Positions 7,765-14,157 of a stretch of 14,157 bases of DNA are shown here, in pieces. The stretch comes from CAZSVI01 sp964610205 (GTDB lineage: Bacteria; Bacillota; Clostridia; DSM-8532): positions 1 through 14,157 of the forward strand of contig CAZSVI010000099.1 of assembly GCA_964610205.1 (NCBI GenBank), written 5' to 3'. The notes under the pieces were generated by a model that was given only the letters and a program-made list of their open reading frames with translations, was not told the origin of the DNA and searched no databases. Both the position numbers and the translations under genes were made by a program. Position 1 is the first letter of the stretch. Each line of letters starts with the position of its first letter.

Positions 7765-7793
7765 ATTATAACACAAACCCAAAGGTCATAAAA
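7765..7793 (-). promoter_or_regulatory. Candidate extended -10 promoter for OLE RNA
   Basis: On the minus strand TGTTATAAT provides an extended -10 (TATAAT at 7770-7765, with TG one base before it). The -35 at 17 bases (TTTTAT, 7793-7788) is weak, as is common with extended -10 boxes. Transcription would begin near 7757-7758, a few bases before the terminal helix of the RNA at 7753. This agreement supports both calls. The OLE RNA could therefore be made separately from the upstream nusB-ispA transcript. Confidence 0.6.
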
Positions 7794-7849
7794 GTATAAA
7801 ATAGGTATAAAAAGAATCTTACAGTCTGTTTTATGGCGGTTTACCGTTG

Positions 7850-8290
7850 TTAATTAAAAAGAATCCCGGTTATAATACCTAATGCTGCACCTGCCAATAC
7901 TTCTACCGGTGTATGGCCCAGTAAAACCTTCAACTCTTTATCCAACTGTATATGCTCACTGGAATTGACAAGCTTGTTCAGAACCTCGGCCTGTTTTCCC
8001 GCCGCTCGCCTCAAGCCTGCCGCGTCGGCCATAACCACCAGAGTAAATATAACGGACAGGGCAAAAATATCCGATGTAAACCCGTTATGCATACCCATAA
8101 TAGTTGCAAGGGATACTGTAAACGCAGTATGGGAACTCGGCATCCCTCCTGAATCAATAAATCTTTTAAAATCTATCCGCTTATATTTAAAATAGTAATG
8201 CACAAATTTAATGCTTTGCGCCAAAAACCATGTAAGAACAGGTATTATTAATGATCGGTTCGTAATTACATCCAATGTTATCCGACTCAT
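7850..8290 (-). CDS. DUF212 divergent PAP2-family membrane protein (YuiD-like)
   Basis: This encodes a 146-residue protein like Bacillus YuiD, a divergent relative of the PAP2 acid phosphatase superfamily. SGGMPSSHTAFTVSL (47-61) and LGHTPVEVLAGAALG (124-138) hold the paired histidines expected of a phosphatase-like core. VMADAAGLRRAAGKQAEVLN (86-105) is a family hallmark. Hydrophobic helices lie at about 13-33, 57-68, 75-90 and 128-145. The substrate is unknown; since it follows ispA by 19 bases, a prenyl-phosphate role is conceivable but not shown. The ATG at 8290 has GGGGTGG just upstream, at short spacing. DUF212 genes are recurrent neighbours of ispA and OLE RNA, and here it is the last protein gene before the RNA. 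Confidence 0.9.
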   Translation of the reverse strand: MSRITLDVITNRSLIIPVLTWFLAQSIKFVHYYFKYKRIDFKRFIDSGGMPSSHTAFTVSLATIMGMHNGFTSDIFALSVIFTLVVMADAAGLRRAAGKQAEVLNKLVNSSEHIQLDKELKVLLGHTPVEVLAGAALGIITGILFN

Positions 8291-8309
8291 GCTCCACCCC
8301 AGCTTAATC

Positions 8310-9206
8310 TTAATGATTGCGTTCTCCTATATAAAATGCCATTTCCCTTAAGAACCATGCATTTTCCCTAAAGTACTCCAATGCCTCAACAGCTTTTTTC
8401 GTAGAATCAGAGAGCATTTTTTTAGCATGATCCAACCCGAATAAAGATACATATGTGTTTTTGTTATTTCTGGAATCACTTCCAACGGGCTTGCCAAGTA
8501 CCTGAGCGGAGCTTTCCACATCAAGAATATCATCCTTAATCTGAAAAGAAATTCCAATTCCCTCCGCATATTCCGATAAGGATTTCCTCTCACAGGGTGA
8601 GGCATCCAGAAGAACAGCAGGTGCCATCACACTTGCCAAAAGTAACGCACCTGTCTTTTTTTTATGCATTCTCTTTAGGGTAATATGGGAAATATCTTTC
8701 CCTTCCGATTCCATATCTATAACCTGCCCTGCAATCATACCATTTTTACCTGCAGCCCTTGATACAATTAAAGCCGCTTCCAGTGCCCGTTTCATTTTAT
8801 CCCCTGCATTTAAGGCATTTATTATCATCAGTTCAAAGGCTTCATTCAGAAGACCGTCCCCGGCAAGGATTGCCGTTGCTTCCCCATATACTTTATGGTT
8901 TGTAGGTTTTCCGCGACGGTAATCATCATTATCCATAGCCGGAAGATCATCATGGATTAACGAATAGGTATGAATCATCTCAATGGCGGCAGCAATAGGA
9001 ATTACGGCTTCCATCGACCCACCAAGCAGTTTTGCCACCGACAGAGCCAGAACCGGTCTGATCCTTTTTCCGCCTGCCATCAAACTATATTGCATCGATA
9101 AGAGGAGCCTTTTTTCCGCTACATCCTTTATAAGCTCATTAAAGTATTTTTCAAGATAGCAGTCCATAACAGATAATAAACTGGTCAATTCTTTTGAAAA
9201 ATTCAT
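8310..9206 (-). CDS. ispA: Polyprenyl synthetase, farnesyl diphosphate synthase type
   Basis: This encodes a 298-residue prenyltransferase that extends DMAPP with IPP to geranyl and farnesyl diphosphate. GGKRIRP starts at 45. The first aspartate-rich motif DDLPAMDND is at 86-94, preceded by HTYSLIH as in bacterial farnesyl diphosphate synthases, and the second motif DDILD is at 225-229. GQVIDMESEG (160-169) and KKKTGALL (182-189) are also family features. The open frame extends to 9242, but the start at 9206 is clearly better: GGAGG lies 7 bases upstream, and the ATG overlaps the xseB stop as ATGA, a hallmark of translational coupling. With dxs in the same cluster, two steps of isoprenoid supply are linked here. 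Confidence 0.95.
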   Translation of the reverse strand: MNFSKELTSLLSVMDCYLEKYFNELIKDVAEKRLLLSMQYSLMAGGKRIRPVLALSVAKLLGGSMEAVIPIAAAIEMIHTYSLIHDDLPAMDNDDYRRGKPTNHKVYGEATAILAGDGLLNEAFELMIINALNAGDKMKRALEAALIVSRAAGKNGMIAGQVIDMESEGKDISHITLKRMHKKKTGALLLASVMAPAVLLDASPCERKSLSEYAEGIGISFQIKDDILDVESSAQVLGKPVGSDSRNNKNTYVSLFGLDHAKKMLSDSTKKAVEALEYFRENAWFLREMAFYIGERNH

Positions 9207-9436
9207 CTTTGTGCCTCCGGAGTCCATATTTCCTCTTTGCATTCTCCATTTTCTTCAAGTAAACGAATAATCTTTTTTTCTGTTTCATCAAGTTTTCGAC
9301 TGCAATAGGAAGATAGTTCAACTCCCTTTTGAAAGGCCTCAAGAGACTTTTCAAGAGAAAGTTCTCCCTTTTCCAAAAGTTGTACAATTTCTTCCAACTG
9401 CTTAACTGCATCCTCATAACTTTGAATTATATCCAT
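9203..9436 (-). CDS. xseB: Exodeoxyribonuclease VII small subunit
   Basis: This encodes a 77-residue, almost fully helical and charged protein. SYEDAVKQLEEIVQLLEKGE (6-25) followed by LSLEKSLEAFQKGVELSSYC is the standard XseB pattern. XseB binds XseA to form exonuclease VII, which degrades single-stranded DNA from both ends into oligonucleotides. The ATG at 9436 is preceded by GGAGAGG. The gene lies 48 bases after xseA, and its TGA overlaps the ispA ATG, giving the common order xseA-xseB-ispA. Confidence 0.96.
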   Translation of the reverse strand: MDIIQSYEDAVKQLEEIVQLLEKGELSLEKSLEAFQKGVELSSYCSRKLDETEKKIIRLLEENGECKEEIWTPEAQR

Positions 9437-9484
9437 TTTAACCTCTCCTGTTCAAAGCCGAATTCCAACATACTATCTTCAGTA

Positions 9485-10705
9485 TTATACTTCATTTATT
9501 CCACCGGACGGTGAAGTCTCCTCTACCGTACAACGAATTATACCGTCGGTAAGAAGAACACTCACTTCATCTGAAGGATGAACCTGAGAAATAGATTTAA
9601 CAACCTCTTTTGAACATTTCCTTGTTATACTGTAACCTCTCGATAAAACTGTCAGAGGACTTAAAACATCAAGTTTCCCACAGGAAACCGACAGTTTTCC
9701 CTTTTCTGTTTCAAACTTACGCTTAACTCCATTCTCCATGTTTTTCTTTATCAATTCCAAGTCCATTTTTTTTTGATTTAATTTATCCAACGGATGCCTC
9801 ATTACAGGACTTTTCAATACCCGATCCACCCGTTGCTTTTCTATCTGGATTCTTCCCACTAAAGCTCTTTTCAGACGTAATCTCATATCCATTAAGGTTT
9901 TTAATAAAGCTTCTTTTTCCGGAATAACAAGTTCAGCCGCTGCAGAAGGAGTAGGCGCCCTTAGATCCGAAACAAAATCAGCTATTGAAAAATCAGTTTC
10001 ATGTCCAACTGCTGATATAACCGGTATTTTTGATTTAAAAATACTTCTGGCTACAATTTCCTCATTAAAGGGCCATAATTCCTCCAATGAACCACCGCCT
10101 CTTGCCAGGATAATAACATCCACCGCCTGAAGCAGGTTGATAACCCGCAATGCATTGGAAATTTGCCTTCCTGCGCCCTCTCCCTGTACAGCTACCGGAA
10201 ATATTTTCAAAACAGCATTCGGATACCTTCTGTATAATACATTGATGATATCTTTAACAACAGCCCCTGTTGGAGATGTGATTACTCCTATACTTTTCGG
10301 CAGGAAGGGAATCTTCTTCTTTTTCTCAGGATTGAAAAGTCCTTCTATTTCAAGCTTCTGTTTTAGCTGTTCAAAAGCAAGATACAGGTTTCCCAAACCA
10401 TCCGGTTCCATATACTCCGGGTACAGTTGGTATGAACCCCCTGCTTCATATATTGAAACATAGCCTCTTACAATCACCTTAAGACCATCCTCGGGCTTAA
10501 ACTTAAGATTCCGGTTCTGAATTCTGAACATAACGCATTTGATTACGCTCTGTTCATCTTTAAGCGTAAAGTACATATGTCCTGAGGAATGCAGCTTAAA
10601 ATTTGAGATTTCACCGGTTACACATACATTCGACAGAATATTGTCATAGGAGAACATTCTCTTTATATATTTAGTAAGCTGGGATACGGTTAATCTCTCC
10701 CGCAT
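9485..10705 (-). CDS. xseA: Exodeoxyribonuclease VII large subunit
   Basis: This encodes a 406-residue catalytic subunit of exonuclease VII, within the normal range. An N-terminal OB-fold (residues 1-100, with VTGEISNFK near 29 and GHMYFTLKDE near 42) binds single-stranded DNA. The catalytic domain shows GVITSPTGAVVKDI (140-153), ARGGGSLEELWPFNEE (201-216) and VGHETDFSIADFVSDLRAP (233-251). A long helical region after about 265 forms the XseB-binding part, and LSPLTVLSRGYSI lies near the C-terminus. The ATG at 10705 is preceded by GGAGAGG, which lies inside the end of nusB; only one base separates it from the nusB stop. Both exonuclease VII subunits are therefore encoded together. Confidence 0.97.
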   Translation of the reverse strand: MRERLTVSQLTKYIKRMFSYDNILSNVCVTGEISNFKLHSSGHMYFTLKDEQSVIKCVMFRIQNRNLKFKPEDGLKVIVRGYVSIYEAGGSYQLYPEYMEPDGLGNLYLAFEQLKQKLEIEGLFNPEKKKKIPFLPKSIGVITSPTGAVVKDIINVLYRRYPNAVLKIFPVAVQGEGAGRQISNALRVINLLQAVDVIILARGGGSLEELWPFNEEIVARSIFKSKIPVISAVGHETDFSIADFVSDLRAPTPSAAAELVIPEKEALLKTLMDMRLRLKRALVGRIQIEKQRVDRVLKSPVMRHPLDKLNQKKMDLELIKKNMENGVKRKFETEKGKLSVSCGKLDVLSPLTVLSRGYSITRKCSKEVVKSISQVHPSDEVSVLLTDGIIRCTVEETSPSGGINEV

Positions 10706-10706
10706 G

Positions 10707-11132
10707 CTATTGCCTCTCCGTATCTGACAGTTGGGCAGCTACCTTGCCTAAAACACCGTTTATAAAAGCTTTTGATTGTTCTCCGCCAAATTTTTTAGCA
10801 AGCTCAACTGCTTCATTTATGGAAACATTCCATGGTATATCCTTCCGGAACCGTAATTCATATATCGCAAGTCGCATAATAGCCAGGTCAACCTTCGGCA
10901 TGCGTGCCAGTATCCAGCCTTTTGCATGGCTCATTATCAGTCCGTCTAATTCTATGCGGTTTTTCATAACGCCCCGCACTATATCAAGAAAATAGTCCTT
11001 TTCCACACCTTCAAGATTCTCAGTTTCCGAAAGGAATAAAGCAACCTGTTCCTCAATATCGTCATTCCTCATCTGGAACTGGTATAAAAGCTTCATGGCA
11101 TGCTCACGGGAAACTCTTCTGCTCAAATTCAT
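10707..11132 (-). CDS. nusB: Transcription antitermination factor NusB
   Basis: This encodes a 141-residue all-helical NusB protein, which with NusE (S10) binds boxA of rRNA leaders and prevents premature termination. SRREHAMKLLYQ-like sequence opens the protein (SREHAMKLLYQFQ, 8-20). The conserved C-terminal half includes the span from about 84 with LAIYELRF, then VSINEAVELAKKFG (102-115) and KAFINGVLGKVA (120-131). The ATG at 11132 has AAAGGG at about 8 bases. It is the first gene of the leftward cluster. The DUF322/Asp23-type genes that often precede nusB in Firmicutes are absent; a divergent promoter region stands there instead. Confidence 0.96.
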   Translation of the reverse strand: MNLSRRVSREHAMKLLYQFQMRNDDIEEQVALFLSETENLEGVEKDYFLDIVRGVMKNRIELDGLIMSHAKGWILARMPKVDLAIMRLAIYELRFRKDIPWNVSINEAVELAKKFGGEQSKAFINGVLGKVAAQLSDTERQ

Positions 11133-11191
11133 CCACCCTGCCCTTTAAGTCTAAAAACCTTAATCCATCTTATCTGTTAACACATATGTAT

Positions 11192-11220
11192 ATTATAACC
11201 ATACAGCCATAATGCTGCAA
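11192..11220 (-). promoter_or_regulatory. Candidate promoter for the nusB-xseAB-ispA cluster
   Basis: On the minus strand TTGCAG (11220-11215) and a perfect TATAAT (11197-11192) are exactly 17 bases apart. The start of transcription would be near 11185, about 50 bases before the nusB ATG. It faces away from the plus-strand promoter that starts at 11249. Confidence 0.6.
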
Positions 11221-11248
11221 GGGGTGATTCAGCATACCATTTCATATA

Positions 11249-11277
11249 TTGCGTACATATAAAATATACTGTATAAT
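11249..11277 (+). promoter_or_regulatory. Candidate promoter for the zinc-ribbon/CD225-like gene
   Basis: TTGCGT (11249-11254) and a perfect TATAAT (11272-11277) are 17 bases apart, and the gene starts 48 bases downstream. Its -35 box lies 28 bases from that of the nusB promoter, making this a compact divergent promoter pair. Confidence 0.55.
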
Positions 11278-11325
11278 GAGAATGGTTTTGTGCTCGTATA
11301 TTATAGTACTTGTGGGAGGTTTATT

Positions 11326-11832
11326 ATGTTTTGTCCGAAATGTGGGCAGGAGGCTGGTGATTATACCCGAATATGTCCGGCTTGCGGAGAATTGCTTGAC
11401 AACTCTTCCAATACGCCTCAGCCTATGCAATCTAACAATAACAGCAATAACTACGGAAATTATAACTATAATCCATCACCGGCATCCGTCCTGCCACAGA
11501 TTCCCGATTATAAGGTTCAATCCATTCTGCTGATTGTATTCGGTGCAATTACCTGTTGTTTTTCATGCTTCAGCATCATATCCCTGGCTTTCGCCATTGT
11601 TGCTCTGGTGAACTCCAACAAGATTTCAACCCACCTTGCCGCAGGCAATCCCGACCTTGCCCAGGAATATTCCAAAAAAACAAAAATGTGGTGCTGGGTT
11701 AGTTTCGGTATTTTAATAGCCGGCGTTATATTATCCGTTGTTTATTTCGTTTATCTTTTTAGCACCGGAATGTATCAGGATTTAATGGATCAAATTATGG
11801 ATTTTCAATATCAATACGATTTTAGAAATTAG
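11326..11832 (+). CDS. Zinc-ribbon membrane protein with CD225/dispanin-like domain
   Basis: This encodes 168 residues. The N-terminus is a zinc ribbon with CPKC (3-6) and CPAC (17-20). A low-complexity linker rich in Asn, Tyr, Ser and Pro follows (27-60). The C-terminal half has two hydrophobic segments (about 66-97 and 121-146). The first contains the double cysteine TCCFSCFS and ends ALVNSNKI; a short polar loop, AAGNPDLAQEYSKKTKMW, follows. That arrangement matches the CD225/dispanin membrane fold. Function in bacteria is unknown; such proteins are often paired with DUF2752 or TM2 proteins. The open frame extends to 11290, but ATG 11326 has GGGAGGT 5 bases upstream and starts directly at the zinc ribbon. 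The DUF2752 gene follows after 113 bases with no terminator visible. Confidence 0.85.
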   Translation: MFCPKCGQEAGDYTRICPACGELLDNSSNTPQPMQSNNNSNNYGNYNYNPSPASVLPQIPDYKVQSILLIVFGAITCCFSCFSIISLAFAIVALVNSNKISTHLAAGNPDLAQEYSKKTKMWCWVSFGILIAGVILSVVYFVYLFSTGMYQDLMDQIMDFQYQYDFRN

Positions 11833-11945
11833 AGTTTGCGGATAAATCCCTTGCGGCTATTTGCGTAATCATAACTTTATGAATACCGGTAGACTGCAGC
11901 TTTTCATCTTATTCGGCAAGCCTTTCATAACTATAAGGAGTTTGG

Positions 11946-12404
11946 ATGGAAAACCGGTTAAAAAAATGGCTTGCCTTGATGAGCAAGCCATTCATTCGTT
12001 TCATATTGTTTATTATAACTTGTGTAATACTGGCAGGATGCGTTTTTATTCTGCTGCTTACCGATCCTGTCATAAATCCCTTTATTCCATCTTGCTCGTT
12101 TTACCGCTTTACACACCTTTTTTGTCCCGGGTGCGGAATGACAAGGGCACTGTACGCAGTACTACAAGGTCAAATCGGTGTCGCATTTTCTTATAATTGT
12201 CTATGGCCATTTATAGTTTTGTTTATAACCGGTTCGTTATCCATGTGGTTTTTTTACCTACTAACCGGAAAAAATCCTTTTATCCCGATGAACCGTTTTT
12301 TAAGAATACATCCGTCCCTGGCATGGATTATCGTCATTACCCTTTTTGCTTTCTGGATACTGCGGAACATTCCGGTAAAACCCTTTACGTTTTTAGCGCC
12401 GTGA
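11946..12404 (+). CDS. DUF2752 membrane protein
   Basis: This encodes a 152-residue membrane protein with the family hallmark CPGCGMTRA at 60-68, preceded by SFYRFTHLF. Hydrophobic segments lie at about 17-39, 83-107 and 124-141. The role of DUF2752 is unknown; the CPGCG motif suggests a metal- or thiol-based site near the membrane, but this is inference. The ATG at 11946 has AAGGAG at 5 bases. It is probably co-transcribed with the zinc-ribbon/CD225-like gene upstream, and the two may act together. It converges with the next minus-strand gene, with 53 bases between the stops; I see no clear two-way terminator there. Confidence 0.88.
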   Translation: MENRLKKWLALMSKPFIRFILFIITCVILAGCVFILLLTDPVINPFIPSCSFYRFTHLFCPGCGMTRALYAVLQGQIGVAFSYNCLWPFIVLFITGSLSMWFFYLLTGKNPFIPMNRFLRIHPSLAWIIVITLFAFWILRNIPVKPFTFLAP

Positions 12405-12457
12405 AACGGGAGCACTGTCATTTTTCCTGATGCTACCTGACGCTATAAGTTACTCTC

Positions 12458-12832
12458 CTAACCCTGCGTCCTGAAAATATCCAGAATTGTATATCCGGCA
12501 ATAGTCATGGCAACAACATAAGCAATCAGAAGTATTATAATCCACAAAAGGCATGCCCGGGATAAATTTCTGCGGTTTATATTGCCACTCGACGAAAAAG
12601 CCCATACAGCCATCATGATAATATTAAGGATGGGAATAAGATATAACAAAATCGTTATCATCCAATCCCCTACTCCCAAAACTTTATTGTTTTCGTGTCC
12701 GCATGGCTTTCCCGATTTTTTCTCTTTATTTATACTTTCCGGTTCATTTTTATCATTTGCTTCCACCGGCGGATTTAACTGTTCATCCAGTTGCTGCTCC
12801 AGAGTAGGCTGATTCATGTGATTATTATCCAT
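12458..12832 (-). CDS. Small two-helix membrane protein, function unknown
   Basis: This encodes 124 residues that I do not recognise as a named family. The first 50 are polar and acidic, rich in Asn, Gln, Glu and Lys, and probably disordered. Two hydrophobic helices follow at about 57-79 and 93-117. The linker SSSGNINRRNLSRACLLW between them carries the positive charges, so by the positive-inside rule it probably faces the cytoplasm. The pattern IPILNIIMMAVWAF followed by a charged NRRN linker is seen in small Firmicutes membrane proteins near the CD225 group, but I would not assign a function. The start at 12832 has AAAGGA at a longish 11 bases. It converges with the DUF2752 gene. Confidence 0.75.
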   Translation of the reverse strand: MDNNHMNQPTLEQQLDEQLNPPVEANDKNEPESINKEKKSGKPCGHENNKVLGVGDWMITILLYLIPILNIIMMAVWAFSSSGNINRRNLSRACLLWIIILLIAYVVAMTIAGYTILDIFRTQG

Positions 12833-12904
12833 TTTTTATCCGTTCCTTTCCCGAAGTATATGTGGTTCTGATGGATTTGTTTCGGCATAATGATTGTTAA
12901 TCTC

Positions 12905-13672
12905 TCACTCCGCTGACTCTTGCAGGCCCAGCGGAACTAAACCACCATAATCATGGATGGGAGTTTCGGCGAGAGAGATCCACTCTACCCCGTGTTTTTT
13001 TAAAAATGATTTGATTTCATCTTTGCTGTCCAGTGTTTCAATGTTTCCGGCAAATGCCAGAACATTTTTATTAATAAAACCCGCTGTTCCCCCGATAAAC
13101 CCATAATCCTGACCAGGAAGCCGGATATTTTTCTGCGGCGGTATTATAAATACATCCATTCCTTCATTTTTAGCCGCGGCCGCTATTGACGGATCTGCCG
13201 TTATGATGCTTTCCGCCGTTACTGCCAGGACAGAGCATTTAGTATAGCCCTGATTAACATGAACCAACCGGATTGAGTATCTTCCCAAAAGCTCTGCCAG
13301 AAGAGGATCCGTATATTTGGTATTGTGAAAAGCTCTCCCCCCGATTATTGCAACATTATAAGCTACATCCTGAGGATATGCCTTTCCAAGTTCCGCTCTT
13401 CCTTTATACACCACATACCCTCTGTTTCTCAGTTCCTCCGTTAATGACTGTGACATATGCGGGTGACAAATCAATACATTTTCACGGATACGAACCAGTT
13501 GCATATCCGGATGCCCTGACAACGCAGCGTTTATCCGATTACACATGGGAATTTCTAGTAAGATTGTATTCCACTTTAGTAGTTCTCCTTTCATACCGTG
13601 TTCCAAACGGCTATCCACAGCTAAAAGTGAAGCCTTCCGTAAGGGAAATACTGTCTTTTGGATAAACCCCAA
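12905..13672 (-). CDS. Probable GME-fold protein (DUF6873-like), function unknown
   Basis: This encodes 255 residues with the chosen start. The order VDSR (19-22), GHPDMQL (53-59), YPQDVAYNVA (99-108), FHNTKYTDP (115-123) and a late GFIGGTAGFI resembles a clostridial family with the guanidine-modifying-enzyme fold shared by arginine deiminase and related hydrolases. I recognise the pattern from memory, not by alignment, and cannot place the catalytic cysteine with certainty. No activity should be assumed. The frame is open back to 13765, but that extension runs through hairpins and has no good ribosome site. TTG at 13672, preceded by AAGGAAGG at about 8 bases, gives a natural N-terminus. ATG at 13739-side residues or 13699 are alternatives. 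It lies between the PC4-like gene and the small membrane protein gene. Confidence 0.65.
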   Translation of the reverse strand: MGFIQKTVFPLRKASLLAVDSRLEHGMKGELLKWNTILLEIPMCNRINAALSGHPDMQLVRIRENVLICHPHMSQSLTEELRNRGYVVYKGRAELGKAYPQDVAYNVAIIGGRAFHNTKYTDPLLAELLGRYSIRLVHVNQGYTKCSVLAVTAESIITADPSIAAAAKNEGMDVFIIPPQKNIRLPGQDYGFIGGTAGFINKNVLAFAGNIETLDSKDEIKSFLKKHGVEWISLAETPIHDYGGLVPLGLQESAE

Positions 13673-13714
13673 TATGCACACCTTCCTTCTGCAATGCATA
13701 TGATGTTTACAGCC

Positions 13715-13741
13715 GAAGGTTTTTAGGGTACCGGAACCTTC
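13715..13741 (-). other. Stem-loop in the leader of the GME-fold gene
   Basis: Seven-base arms GAAGGTT/AACCTTC (13741-13735 and 13721-13715) enclose a 13-base loop on the minus-strand transcript. It stands about 40 bases before the chosen TTG. No T-run follows, so it is not an obvious terminator; a leader structure is possible. Confidence 0.35.
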
Positions 13742-13758
13742 AGGCTTTTCAATAGAGC

Positions 13759-13780
13759 GCCGCACCCTGCAGGGTGCGGC
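13759..13780. repeat. Perfect 22-base palindrome, strong hairpin or protein site
   Basis: The 22 bases are fully self-complementary, with half-site GCCGCACCCTG. In RNA this would form a very stable GC-rich stem with a minimal loop. It lies 36 bases after the stop of the PC4-like gene. On the minus strand it is followed by GCTCTATTG, not by a U-tract, so it is not a canonical terminator in that direction. On the plus strand it is followed by ATTCCTCTTTTC, which is only moderately T-rich, and no plus-strand gene ends nearby. It may stabilise or partly terminate the PC4-like transcript. Confidence 0.5.
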
Positions 13781-13816
13781 ATTCCTCTTTTCATCCTGCC
13801 TGATAATAATATGGAT

Positions 13817-14041
13817 TCATTCTACTTTTTTCAAAATTTCTTTCAATTCGGAAACGGAGTCAAACGGAATAGCCAATCCCTTCTGGCTGGGTTTAAAGCT
13901 ATCATCATTGCCATCATACCAAAATATCCTTATGTCTACGTAATCACGACCACTTTTTGATACTTTTTTAATTTGAATTTCCTCACGGTTGTTTTTTGTA
14001 ATTTTCCCGAGAAGTTCCTCATTATCCCAAAATGCCGCCAT
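13817..14041 (-). CDS. YdbC/PC4-like single-stranded nucleic acid-binding protein
   Basis: This encodes 74 residues, the normal size of the bacterial YdbC family. These proteins share the PC4 transcriptional-coactivator fold and bind single-stranded DNA as dimers. The core reads KKVSKSGRDYVDIRIFWYDG (25-44), a PC4 beta-sheet pattern. KPSQKGLAIPFDSVSELKEI (50-69) matches the later strand and the dimer helix. The cellular role in bacteria is not established. The ATG at 14041 is preceded by AAAGGAG at 7 bases, an unambiguous start. An upstream promoter overlaps an inverted repeat, suggesting regulation. The GME-fold gene follows after 144 bases containing two hairpins, so the two may be partly uncoupled. 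Confidence 0.88.
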   Translation of the reverse strand: MAAFWDNEELLGKITKNNREEIQIKKVSKSGRDYVDIRIFWYDGNDDSFKPSQKGLAIPFDSVSELKEILKKVE

Positions 14042-14105
14042 AACCCATCTCCTTTATCAAATTTAACCGTTCCTTCGGTTTATAGGATAATTTATACATA
14101 AAATG

Positions 14106-14130
14106 ATTATATCCCATTAAGTAGGGATAT
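14106..14130 (-). promoter_or_regulatory. -10 element with overlapping inverted repeat upstream of the PC4-like gene
   Basis: On the minus strand TATAAT (14111-14106) is a good -10, although no good -35 stands at 17 bases. A perfect 7-base inverted repeat, ATATCCC and GGGATAT with an 8-base centre (14130-14124 and 14115-14109), overlaps this -10 box. That is a typical place for a repressor operator. The factor is unknown. Confidence 0.4.
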
Positions 14131-14157
14131 TTTGTAACAAATTTTTAATTACGCAGT

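Noticed and set aside
9207..9242. Upstream extension of ispA to 9242
   Set aside because: The ATG at 9206 has GGAGG and overlaps the xseB stop as ATGA; the extension would overlap xseB for no reason.
11251..11270. Possible second ARG box near the divergent promoters
   Set aside because: The AT-rich palindrome-like sequence fails the conserved TG and CA positions of the consensus.
13273..13665. A 130-codon plus-strand open frame opposite the GME-fold gene
   Set aside because: The minus-strand protein has coherent family-like blocks and an initiation site; the plus-strand frame is its shadow.

Overview
The window is a compact housekeeping segment from a low-to-moderate GC Gram-positive anaerobe, most likely a member of Clostridia. 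The evidence is strong GGAGG-type ribosome binding sites, tightly packed co-directional genes, the order nusB-xseA-xseB-ispA-(DUF212)-oapA-dxs-tlyA-nadK-argR-recN, a YdbC/PC4-like protein and a DUF2752 protein. I cannot name the species. Nothing suggests recent transfer: I see no insertion sequence, phage gene, tRNA, rRNA or CRISPR array.

Layout, right to left along the minus strand. From about 11.2 kb to the left edge nearly everything is read leftward. nusB (transcription antitermination), xseA and xseB (exonuclease VII), ispA (farnesyl diphosphate synthase) and a DUF212 membrane protein form one closely spaced block. Next is a stretch of about 620 bases with no credible gene, 7135-7753, which I identify as an OLE (ornate, large, extremophilic) noncoding RNA. 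Its ends form a matching terminal helix, an extended -10 box sits just upstream, and the gene directly downstream has the membrane-protein features of OapA, its known protein partner. Then come dxs (first step of the MEP isoprenoid pathway) and tlyA (rRNA methyltransferase family). nadK, argR and recN follow, starting from their own promoter, which overlaps a good match to an ArgR operator (ARG box). A truncated engB (ribosome-assembly GTPase) runs off the left edge.

The right part is different. A divergent promoter region at about 11.2-11.3 kb faces nusB in one direction. In the other it faces two plus-strand membrane-protein genes: a zinc-ribbon/CD225-like protein and a DUF2752 protein. Beyond them, on the minus strand again, are a small two-helix membrane protein of unknown function, a probable GME-fold (DUF6873-like) protein, and a PC4/YdbC-like single-stranded nucleic-acid-binding protein. 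The promoter of the last carries an inverted repeat.

How it fits together: the left cluster joins isoprenoid precursor and prenyl diphosphate synthesis (dxs, ispA, possibly the DUF212 phosphatase-like protein) with DNA repair (xseAB, recN), RNA functions (nusB, tlyA) and the OLE RNA/OapA membrane ribonucleoprotein. This is the genomic setting known for OLE RNAs. The two observations most worth following are the OLE RNA with its internal repeated motifs and the ARG box over the nadK-argR-recN promoter.
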